From Hyalella azteca (taxonomy: Eukaryota; Arthropoda; Malacostraca; Amphipoda; Hyalellidae), in contig NW_025938130.1 in the NCBI RefSeq assembly GCF_000764305.2, forward strand, positions 92,314 through 156,313: 64,000 nt of DNA, given 5' to 3'. Shown one piece after another: positions 34,547 through 46,400 of this stretch. Each line of letters begins with the position of its first letter. Within the stretch, counting starts at the first letter, position 1. The notes under the pieces were generated by a model. The model was not told where the DNA came from. It did not search any database and worked only from the letters and a program-made list of their open reading frames with translations. The translations under genes were made by a program, and so were the position numbers.

Positions 34547-37445
34547 TTCACATTTTTTGGCTTTGTCTATGCAGATCACGATGCCACGAATAAAGAAATA
34601 GATCAAAAGACATGGAACCTATAAATCTTTCAGTATCAACGCTTGACGAATGAGAGTATTATATCGTGTCGTGGGTGATCGCAGAGCTTCTGTGGCAAAT
34701 GAATGTGCATTTAACCCTTTTAATTCATTACCCGTCGTCAATGCAATTCTTATGTACTGTAAAGGTCTGGCTGCCAGTATCGTCAGTAGACTCAGGGGTA
34801 CAGAGGCCTCTAATTATATAAATAAGCTCTGAATCTTATCACCCAAATAAAAGATCATTCGCCTGAAAATTGAGTAAATTAGCACCTTACAGGATTTAGG
34901 ATCGATATTATCAATGATTTATTGCATACATTATTGCATAAAAGTTTGTGAAGACTGCAAAATTTGTGTAATTGTTTCTTGGAATCCTGCCATCGCCCGA
35001 AAACGTAACAGGCATTTGCATTGTGCACGACACACGAAATGCAGGTTCTCCGCCTTCAGTGCCGTTTGTGCAGCCGAAGGAAGAGGTTGTGACGCTAAAA
35101 AATGTGTTCAACCAGAAAATGTCCGCTAGTCGTAATATATGCTCGTCGTGGATTATTTGATTATTAATAAAGTTACATAAACTAAAGAAACAGTTAATAG
35201 AAGAAGGAAGTACCTTCAAGATATGATATGTTAATTTAGTGCAATGGGTTAAGTCAATACATTTGGGATGAAACCTCAAAGTCATGCGCAAAGTCATCTA
35301 GTCATCTACCATTTCGAAATTTCTTGCCGGTTTTCAGTCCAATATTCCAGTGAAGACACGTTTACGTATGATTGCGGTTCTAATCTCGATTTTTGTGTCA
35401 GATTTTGTCTCGAATGACCGATTTAATTCAAAATAATTTATCCAAACAGAAGGTAATTTTCATAAAAGCAATAATTTATAGTTCTGAAATTATCTATAAT
35501 TTGCTATTATTATGTTGGTTTTTAAAGCTGACGAGGCTAGAGAACGAGTGAAGGTGCTGCATTTCGCGACCAATTAGCCTACAGTTTGGCTTCAGGTGAA
35601 TATTCTTGATGCCGCATGAAAATAAATAGCACTGAGAAGGAATTCCTTGGCTTGCCAACACGTTTGCAAGTAAGAAATATGCAGAGTCACGTTGTCTTCT
35701 ATCTCTTTTGTCCATATCGCGGTGGTAAGGACTAAGGAGATGTTTTTCGGTCTTGCATCTTTTGGTATTACCACAAAAGTGCTAAGCGTCGTCACGCAAC
35801 AAGCGTGTTATTAATCAGTTATATCAAACGGCTGGCTCTATAACTTAGAGTGGGGCCTTGCTTTATAATGATAACTTTTATCTGGCTGGAATGGACAAAA
35901 AATATTGCTCATCCATCTTCACTATCCTCTTTCTGCACACGAAACTGGCAGTGTTTGCAAATGGTGCTACAGTGTAAATACCGCGTGACTGACTGATCGC
36001 CATCACAGGCATCTGTATATTGTGCACGATGTGTTGCTTGTGTGAATTGTTTGAAATACCCGAGTGTTGTTGGCTATACATATTTGACGATATAAAGATA
36101 TATGTATGTTTAACCAAAAAATGAACGAGCATTTAATTTTGATTCCTCGTAACAGGCATCGGTTTACTACAGGTTAAGCGGGTTCAGAAAGCAGGAATAG
36201 CTGGCTCCTTTTACGAGTAAATGTACAGGACATTAATACCTTTAAGGTATTTAAACTTTGTATGCACATAAAATCCTTGAATTTCTTAAGGCCTTGCGTG
36301 CGTTGAAAGCTTCGAAGCTTTGAAGGCTGATGATTGCGATGGACAATTGAACTATTGTAAGCAAATCAATTAGGAGTCACAATTACAGTACACAGTCTGC
36401 AACGGCTTCAATTAAATGATAATAAGAGTTAATTTACAATAAGCTGTATCTGGTCGGGAATAGTCGGATGAAATTGTGTGAACGAATTTACGGTAATGAC
36501 TATTGTCTGGTGGATATTGATAGATTTCACGTTGTGTCATCTCGAAAAATTTATTGCACTCCGTTAATTTTAAGGAGCTTCTAATAGTACCTCGATTGGG
36601 TATTGAGGAGAAGACATGATTAAAATATCGAATCGAAGTCATGATTAAAAATTTGAAGCTTAAATCACGCAAAGATTGAAGCTTTCTGTGGCCTGAGGTC
36701 TATGGTCTTTGAATGCGTCTATAGAGGGAGCGCTATTTGCCTAGAACTTTCACGGGAACTCACTCACATCGATGGTGCCTAAAACATCAGTGCTTCCTGA
36801 TAGCGTCCCATGCATGATGCTCGACGCTCGTGGTGGTACAGCTTAAAAAAACGCACGACAAAGTCAAATGATAACAAATTTCGCGAAATATCTGATTCTC
36901 AGTGTGTTCCGACGTGCTATCTGTCATGCCGTCAGAGTCGCAATAACAGTCACAAGTTTATGCTATGCAGGAACGGGACGCAAGTTTGGGTGGACCGCGC
37001 GCCGGACAATCACGCGTAATTGCTGAGCCACCAGCCCAAGGCTGACCAACAGTCGTTCAGAGCCATGATTGCCTTGATTAAAGTGAAGGAATTTGTTCAT
37101 TGAAGTAATTTATGAATCTCTGTGACGGTGAAAGGTTTTTTTATTTGTTGTTTGTCTATCATTTATGCTGCACGAAATGATTATTGGTACTTTCGCAGGC
37201 GCTGTATTTATTCCTTGTGTTTATCCGTCTTGTGTTTGAATTAGATCTGAAGAACCATACTTTCTAGACACGCATAAAATAATATATATTCGAACTTTAG
37301 AAGTAGGAATAGCAAAATTAGACTCGCTGATGATAAGTGAGGCGGCAGCTTCCAAAGGTTCTTCTCCGAGGTCGTGATTATTATGTCGGAACGCATGAAT
37401 TGACAGTATTACTCTCTTGCGGGACGACACTGTTGTGCGGCTACG
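34547..37445. other. Upstream of the SLC22-like gene; nothing assigned
   Basis: A plus-strand frame at 34972-35160 (SPENVTGICIVHDTRNAG, VPFVQPKEEVVTLKNVF) has protein-like composition and might be an exon of an unknown gene, but there is no acceptor or homology to support it. No promoter for the transporter could be picked out. Confidence 0.3.
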
Positions 37446-40400
37446 ATGAAGCGGTCAAGTAACAGCCCAGCTGCAGTGCCTCCGACAGGCGAGCTGGACA
37501 CGCTGGGTCCCGCTGCTGCGCCTCCTGCAGGCGAGCTGGACACTCTGGAGGACGTGTTCGAGCTCGTCGGCACCAAGGGCGCCTACAACATTCTGGTCCT
37601 GATCGCGTGCTCTGCGGGTGTGTTGGGACTTGTCTTCGTATTTGTAATGCTAGCGGAATCAAGCTGTTTCTTTCTTCATGGGAGTTTAACATACCATTAA
37701 CATTTCTATTGTAAATTTGAACGGTTTTTATATAAAAACAAAATTTATTACTTTCATTATTAGAGATTTACATATTGACGAAAATTGCTGCAAATTACAA
37801 TTCGATTGAAATTTTAAAATTACTTACTATAAATAAATATTATTTTGTATTAAAATAACTAAGGCAACGGCATTTAAATTCTTCCTACCATCATCGAAAT
37901 AAGCATTATTAGTGTAGTGCAGTAATGAAAATGTCTCCAGTCGTTTTGAAAAGGAATTCCGATTTTGTTTTAATTTTTCGCATTTATTTCAGTCGGCCTG
38001 ATGACGCCTATGCAGATTCTGTCTTCCGATTTTCTTGGGAAGGCGGCACCTCATTGGTGCGACGTGCCGGAGCTCCAGGCAGCCAATTGGACGATGGAGC
38101 AAATACGCAACTTCTCCAGTCCTGACCCCGCACAAAAGTGAGTCATGACTTGATGCTTGTAAGCATTACCTACATAATGCAATTTCTCCAGTCCGGACCC
38201 CGCACAAAAGTGTGTCTCGATTTTATGCCGTGACAAACTTCTCTTCATCTCACACGATTTAGTCATTAGAATAGAATAAAATAGAAGTGTCGGCGCTGAA
38301 GAAATAGGCCCATGGCCTGTTGCCGATTACTGTACTTGATTCACAGAAGGTGACTTGATTCACAGGACATGATTAACCGGAGATCTAAAAACCACCCTTT
38401 TCACCAGATATTTTCACAACTGACATTGGTTTGCGATAGGTACTGGACTTATTACCAGGTTTGTAAGGTGCTAGGCATTTCAAGACAGAACATATGCTCT
38501 TGCATAGCTTTGTTCAGTCCTTTCTTGAACGCGTTCATACTCGGAGCGTCAACGATGTTGCGAGGGAGGCTGATCCACATGTCGGTAACTCGAAGCGAGA
38601 AGAAAATAATGTCGCATGAATGTGTTACAACGCAGACACGAGGCAAGTTTAAGCTTATTTGCGGGATAGACACCAAGCGGCAGACAGTTTGGCAACTGTC
38701 AGATCTACTAGCCGTCTGCACTATCCCCGTGTACAAGCACCTTATAACATAACATAACATAACATAGTGATGTCGGCTCTGAAGTGTAGGCCTGATGTGG
38801 CCTGTCGCCGATTCTTTTCCATTTCGTGCCTTGTTCATAGATCTAAACTCGTGTCATTTGACCGGATCTTTTCATGACTGGCGATACTTTGAAGAAGCTA
38901 CTAGACTTCCACCGGGTTCGATAAGGAGCTAGGCATTTCAAATCTGAACATATATTTTTCCATAGCTTTATCTNNNNNNNNNNNNNNNNNNNNNNNNNNN
39001 NNNNNNNNNNNNNNNNNNNNGGTTTCAGGCAGTCGCCGAGGGTTTCAAAAACTTGCCCTCGTTTCACGCACTAGAATTTGTCGGGAATAAAACACTTGTA
39101 CTAGCCGTTTTTCTCACTATTCGCACAATTTTGATTGAACTGCACTAAAATTGAACCTTTCACTGAAATCGTTTCGGTACAAAATTCGCGAAATAAGTCA
39201 AACCGGCATAGTAAAAAGTGAGATAGTTGGGACCCGCAAACACTACGTGCGTCCTCGATCACTGCCAGAACTCAACTCCGAAATCTGCGAAACGTCCGTA
39301 CACCATTAACTAACTTCAATAATATGATGTTCTTAAAGGTAGACTGCATTCTATGTTGTATTAAGTGTAGACTTCATGCCTATCATTGTGCTGAAGTCTA
39401 CTGCCAATCTTGCATCTCGCTACAATCCCTCTCTTCACATGAAGTCTCAGTCGCGTCAGCACGCTTCAGAACCTGTATTACTTGTAGTTATGGGCCCAGA
39501 TGCTATAATTTGCACAGTGACAACGTGTGCAGAAGCTTGTATATCTTCAATTTTGAACTGTTCTCGACAATGAAAACGTACGTCTATTGACATGAATCAC
39601 ATGATTGCAAGTAAAGCTAGACTCACGGTGATGCCTCTTAAAGGTGAAAATTATGCCAGTTTGAAAATTCAGGTGAAATGACTATCGTAAACGAGAATTG
39701 TGGCGCCTGGTGGACGGTTTTGTGTCTCCTCCTGAAGTAGTGAGCCTGATAAACTTGCTAAATTTAATGCTGGGAGAGACAAAGCTATAGTTTTAATTGT
39801 GCTTTCCGCGGATCCTTCCGTACTGTATTTTTTAGGTGATCCAGTTGAACCTGTAATTGTGTGGAAAAATCAGCAGATCAATTTCAGAAAAAACTTTGGG
39901 CCAATATATTGCAGTTAGGACGTAAACTTTATTCAAAGAAGTTGAATGATATAGATTCAGTTCAATAACATGTGAAATGCATGACCGAAATCTTCAATGA
40001 ACTGGCAGTTATTGGAGATCCAGTCTCTGAGAATGATCGTGTGCTACATTTGTTGGCAAGCTTGCCCCCATCGTATGACCTGTTGGTTACAGATTTGAAA
40101 ACCAATGTTGAGGTTCCGCCAATGGAACTTGTCACCGAACGTCTGCTCTACGAAGAATTTAAACGAAATTCTACTGCTAATACTGGTAAGTCATTGATCA
40201 ATTCAAGATAATCTGCTTTAGTGACAACGGAAGAGAACAAATCTGCTAACAAGCGTCTCCAGTGCGAAAAACAGGGATACGTCAGTAAGAATTGCTGGCC
40301 CCTACCCCCTTGAACTAAAGTGAACATGAGTTCAAGAAAAAACCCGTGGCAACGCATAATGCGGGTATTACAGCTTTTAACGAGTTTTGGCTGATGCGAA

Positions 40401-43400
40401 TAACAAAGAGTAGACTGTTGACTCTGGTGCGTGTCACATGTGCAATGGTGCCAAACACTTCAAGAATTTGAAAGCTTCAAATCTGTAAAAACTAATAAAG
40501 TGTAGTTAGGTGACGGTCACACTGCTGATGTTATTGCGCCACGTGACGTTGAGATTAAAGTGACATTGTCTCGTGGAAACTGAATTCAAACCTGTACATT
40601 AGGTGAAGTACTGTTAGTTCCTGACTATCCTTACAATTTATGCAGTGTATCGAGTGTTGCCAAGTTAGGCGAAACTATTAAATTTAGAGACGCTACTTGC
40701 AGTATTTTTGACTAGTCGGGCAAGATCATTTATCGTGCTAAAAGATGCGAAGATTTCTATCATAAACGCGTGAGGCAGGTCATATGGTTAGTTGTGTGAA
40801 TAAAACGAAAGTGGATTTTAATGGAAACTGGAAAGTGAATTTTTTAATGCACAGAAGTCTTGGTCATCCGTGAGCTCAAAATTTGGAAAATAAATGCAAT
40901 GAAAACTTGGCTCATGACTTGAGTCAAGTTGTTGAAAATAAATTATATTTTTTGTCCCGATTGAGTCTTAGGAAAACACGAGAAAACCAAGTTTCCTGCA
41001 AAGAAAGACAATGACGTCTGATGAGAGATCAATAGTAAAGCTTTGAGTGGAGAGTACTTCCTGACATTCATTGACGACGCCAGTCCGATACACTTGGACG
41101 CAAATCTTGAAGACGAAAGATGAAGTGTTCGACTAATTATTCAAAACTTGGAAAGCTGAAACGGAAAAAAACTTTTGGGCTAAAAAGAGAAAATACTTCT
41201 TAGTGACAATCTAGGGGAATTCACCTAGAACAAATGAAAGAAGTATCTTGTATTTTGAAGGAAAACGGCGTCCAACATCAAACCAACATATCCAAAACTA
41301 CAAAATAGGGTTGCTGAGCGAAAGAATCGTTCATTGATGGAATCTACACGAGCTATGCTTTCCAAAGCAAAACTTCCACAGCAGTTCTGGGCATAGGCAG
41401 TAACTGCAACTTGCCTTCAAAACTCGTCCTGTACTCGAGCTCTTTGGCGCGCAACCGTGCACCACCAATTTTGTGCACCAATAAGCCCTGAATCGAACGC
41501 CTTGGATCTCTCCGGAGCGCAGCCGTGCACCACCAATTTTGTGCACCAATAAGCCCTGAATCGAACGCCTTGGATCTCTCCGGACATCCACCAGTCAGCC
41601 GTGAACCACTCGGCTTTGTCCTCCTCCGGCCTAGCATAAAACCTTCCGTGCACCACCAGACCGCGGATCGAATACGACTTTCAGGCATAGTTGAATTACG
41701 TAATTTTACGTTCACCGCATCTGAGGTTAGGTTTCAGATAGCATAGTTCTGTTCCAAAATTTATCTTCCTTCGACCGAGGGCTGGTTCAACGCACGGCCT
41801 AGATATGATTGTCCAGAAGTGTTAAAGGCTACCTACGTTCGGGAAGGCGGGAATCATTATGGTACATTACATCCGGGACGGTGGTGGTCTTCGGCAGGCG
41901 ACCCGAGCTTTTGATGCTAAGACCCCGTTAGAGGCGTTCTTAGGTGAGAAACCTAGTGTTGAACGCCTCTACGTGGCTTGTTGTTAAACATTTTCTCATC
42001 AGAAGTTAGATCCCAAGTCTCAACTTGCTATTCTCCGGGCATATGTTGAAACCACAAAAGGCTATAGACGGTACGATATTCAACATAACCTGGTGTTCTA
42101 CAGCCGGAATGCCATTTTAAATGAATCTGAATTACCAAAGGAATCTGCAACTGAAGCATGCAGTGTCGCCATGAACCCCATACCTTTGCACCCAGAAAGC
42201 AGAGACCTATTTAGTCCTAGTAACTAGGAAGCCGCAACTCTCGAGCTTGGTGCATGAGATGGAGGGAAATGATAGAAGATACACTTTCAGAAGGAGGGCC
42301 AATCCTACGTAGATCAACTGGAGATGGAAAATTTCCAAACCGTTACGGAGATAATATCTACCTTGCTGTGGTATAGATGACGACCCTGAGAAATGGAAAC
42401 GAGCAAAGGATGTAGAAATGAACAGCACGAAGAAAAACTATGTTTAGAATCTCGTCAAATGACCCGATGGTATGAGAGCCATTAATACGCGTTGGGGTAT
42501 TCAAGAAAAAGACCAGCTACTGGTAAGGTGATACAATATAAAAAGCGGCTCGTCGCACAGGGTTTCTCCCTGAAATTCAGTGAAGATTACAATGATACGG
42601 TACTTTTACACCTGTAGTTCGCTTTGAAACAATTCGTGTATTAGCATTTCTAGCTGTAGAAAATGACCCAATTCTACATCACATGGATATAACTACTCTT
42701 ACTTGAAGGTAGAACTAGAAGAAGAAATTTATCTGAAGCAGACAGTAGGGTACGCTCTAAAAGGATAAGCATACACGATCTGCAAATTGAACCGAAGTTT
42801 ATTAGGATTGAAACAAAATCCCAGATGTTGGAACCATTCTTTGAATAAATTTTTAACTCAACTTGGATTTACACAATCGTCTAGCGACCCGTGCCAGGAC
42901 ACCTCTTCATAAGGAGAGAAATTAAGTATCGCTGTCTACTTCGACGACATCGCGATTGCTGGAAGATCCATTACTGATATTACAAAGGTGAAGCAGCTGA
43001 TAGCGAAGCGCTATGACTTAAAAGACTTAGGAGGGTTGAAATATTTATTGAGAGTTGAAGTTCGTCACGACACGACAGCAGGTGAAATTTGGCTGGGCCA
43101 ACCTGCTCAAGTGCTTATACCGAGCAGGTGTTGGAGAAAATTTTCAAGGGAAATTGTAAATTGATTGAAAATCTTTCAACCACAAGTGCTAAGTTGACGA
43201 AGTCGACAGAAACAAACTCTTCAATACAGATTTGTACAGATCAGTTTGCTTGCTGATCTTTCAGTTTGCTGATCATTTTGCTGTATCTTTCTACGAAAAC
43301 AAGGCCAGATGTCATGAACGCGCAGTCAAACGTAGCTAAATTTTGTGATGCTTCCAACGCATTGGAAAGCTGTCAAGCACATTCTTAGATATCTGCGCGA

Positions 43401-46400
43401 GACAATCCAATATGGTTTGCTCTAAAACAAAGAAGGTTCCGGTACCCTTGCTGGTTTCTCAGACGCCAGCTGCGCTGGAGACGTTGCAGATCGAAAATCA
43501 ACGTCAGGTTTTAACTCTCAACTGAGCGGCGCTGCCATGAGCTGGCGAAGCAAGAAGCAAATGTGCGTCGCCTTGTCCACAACTCAGGCCAAATTCAAAC
43601 TGCTCTTTCGCACGCCACGCAAGAGGCCGTGTGTCTCATACAGCTACTTAGTGACTTGGGTCACTAGAGTGGCGCTCCAACCATCATAAATGAAGACGAT
43701 TCCTCTGCCATAGCTTCAGGCAAGAGTGTTGCCATTCATGGTAGCAGTAAGCATATTGATGTTAAATATTACTATTAAAAGATCAGGTCAGTAAACAAAC
43801 TGTTGCTGTTAGGTATTGTCTAACTGAGTTAATGGTAGCTGATATGTTAACTAAAGCTATTAGCAACGAGAAATCCTGCCAACTTCGTGAACAGGTCGGA
43901 GTTATTACACAATAGCCGTGTTAATAATTGTTCAAACTTGCCGTTCAAATAGTTAAGTATTGTTAATTTACATGTTATTTAATTACGTTCAAGAAGGATT
44001 GTAGAAATATTCAACTAACTAGCTTCAATAATCCGGCGTTCTTAAATGTAGACTGCATCTTACATTGTAGCGTAAACTTTTATGCCGATATTTCTACTGA
44101 ACTCTACTGCCAATCTTGCATCTTGTTGCAATCCCTCCCTTCACATGAAGTCTCCGTCGCACCACTGCACGCTTCAGAATCTGCATTACTTTTATTCTTC
44201 TATACTTCAATCAGGCCGCCCCGCAAAGGTCGATAACATAGACTTGAAAGTTCCATAATCTTTCATCTTTCTTCATAAGACTTGCCTTACAATCTCGGAT
44301 TTATTATCCTTTTTGCACGTCTTTGAACAATATGACCTAATTTTTATCCTTGTCAAGTTTTGATGACTATGCGGTTTTTTCAAACTCTTAAGTTCGGACG
44401 CACAACAGCGACGAACGACAGCTTTATCGCTTCTGCATCTAGGTACTCGTTAGAGCGCCTAATTCAAGCCGTTTATTGGTTTTATTAATTTAAGCTTCAA
44501 TTTGCGCATAAATTTCGACTCTTTGCCGATATAAACTCCTAATTTTTTCCATTGCCGACTTCGCAATCATCACTCTCTAGATGAAACCATGTCATCTCGT
44601 ACTGTAATCTTACTGTCATTGTTCTTACAAAGGTGAATTACTTTAAACTTTTCAGCATTAAAACGCAGCTGCCACATATCAGCCTAGTCAACTAACCTGT
44701 CCAGATCATCTTGCAATTGTACATATTTCGACGTATCCTTCACTGTATTATCTATAAACTTTTGTGTCATCGGCATACATCGAGCACAAGCTTGACACTA
44801 CTTCTGACATCGTTTATAAACGCAACGAATAAAACAGGCCCGAGAACGCTTCCTGGTGGCACGCCGCTACTCACTGATGCCCATTCTGATATGGTCTTAA
44901 AAGTACTGATACTTTGTCGTCTACTTACTAGAAAATCTCTGATACATTGGAGTACCTTTCTCTCTATTCCGATAGACTTCACTTTACGCAACAGCCACTC
45001 ATGGGGAACACTGTTAAATGCTTGGGCAAAATCGAGGTACACTGCAATCATTGGCTCCTTTTCGTCCAGCAGGCGAGTCCTATAATCATTCACAATAGAC
45101 AATAGGTCAGAGGTGCAGGATCTACCGGCAATAAAGCCATGTTGACAGTCTGATACGAGATTATTAACAAACTTCGATCGATCGATCGATCGATCCCTCA
45201 CAACAGATTCCGTTACCTTGCAAACGACACTTGTCAAACTGACCGGGCGATCGTTGCCCGTGCAGCTCATGCCACCTTTTTTGAACAATGGTGTCTCTTG
45301 GGCTACTTCCCAGTCGGCTCGCAAGCTTCCTTCGTACGAGGTATTTCGATAAATAGTCAAAGGGCTGGCTATGATGGTCGCTAACTCTTTGAGTAATCTG
45401 GAGTGGAAGCCCTCAGGTCCAAATGACTTGAGATTTAGAGCTACTAGGCGCTTGAGAACTTCTTGTATTTCAAAACTTATTAATTTAATATTTAAAAATG
45501 TTTTTTTTATATGTTTAAAGCAACAGCATCGTGCATCAGCTGGCCCAAATGAGGGCGGATGATCGATAATCAGAGGCGGCGATCCATCGTGGCCTGGGAC
45601 TGCTATATGTCCGAAACAAAAATCAAGGATACCAAGGAATTTCGAGCCCACCGAGTGCTCCTCAATAGCCCTCATCATCAAATCCTCATCTGTGAATACG
45701 CTACTAAAGAACAGATTGAGAACGTCAGCCTTGCCCTCATCAAATGATATCTTCAGTGAAAATATCAAATCAGAGATATCATCGTTTGTTTTGCACTTAA
45801 AACAAGCGTACAAAAAAAAGCTTCCGGGTTCTGTTTGGCATTCTTGGCAATGTCTTTCTCAAATATTCACACTGTAGACTGTAGTGCGACAGCTTTCCTT
45901 AGCTTGATTTCGAGCTCTTGTGAATAAATTTTAATCAGCATCATCACCAAAAGTCTAAAAATAACGCTTGTAGGCTTCCTTCTTGGTTTCCAGCTTAGCT
46001 AGAACTATTCTCTTGATCCCCTTATTTTTTCGACTCCACTGAGCTTAATTTTAGGTACAAATGCATCAACTGCAGACATAACCGTGCCATTAGTGATTCT
46101 CAAACGCCATGACTCCGATCGTAACTAAAATGGCGACCGTTTCAATGGTGGAATGCATGATACGACACCTAGAATTTCTGGCTTCTGCGTTCTTTGTACA
46201 ATTCAACCATTAGTATTTACGTATATCAATCGCTATTTAATATGTAAGGTATTATTATTATGTATAATAATCCTATTAATGAATTGAGTGCGTAAATAAT
46301 ACCCTCAACATAGTTTTGTTGGCGTGGCTTTTATTTTGTCTATGAAAATTGCGCTGCGTTCTTTATTTAATTTCTCCGCTTAGTCAGTTTCTCAGTGAAT

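Larger units (their letters stand above)
39308..44196 (+). mobile_element. Copia-type LTR retrotransposon, degenerate
   Basis: Near-complete Ty1/copia element in sense orientation in SLC22 intron 2, riddled with stops and frameshifts. In order: gag with the UBN2-like stretch ENDRVLHLLASLPPSYDLLV (39972-40211); a broken zinc knuckle near 40260 (CEKQGYVSKNCW); protease VDSGACHM near 40417; pre-integrase LGHP near 40863; integrase, with LSGEYFLTFIDDAS near 41045 and AERKNRSLMESTRAML near 41319; the post-integrase PKSQLAILRAYVETTKGY; reverse transcriptase with GLKQNPRCW and the catalytic VYFDDIAIAG (42934-42960, F replacing the usual V); RNase H with GFSDASCAGD, RKSTSGF and SWRSKKQ near 43452-43560, and SKHIDVKY near 43748. 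The order integrase before reverse transcriptase defines copia rather than gypsy. Confidence 0.92.

Noticed and set aside
36810..37019. Plus-strand frame just upstream of the transporter as its 5' exon
   Set aside because: No donor in a suitable phase and no resemblance to SLC22 N-termini; exon 1 at 37446 already supplies the conserved start.
38843..39067. Minus-strand frame crossing the N gap
   Set aside because: It reads through unknown bases; the left part is LINE 3' end and the right part is unrelated.
44767..45813. A 348-codon host gene on the minus strand
   Set aside because: It is the longest frame in the window but carries ordered LINE reverse-transcriptase motifs and is broken before the YADD box.
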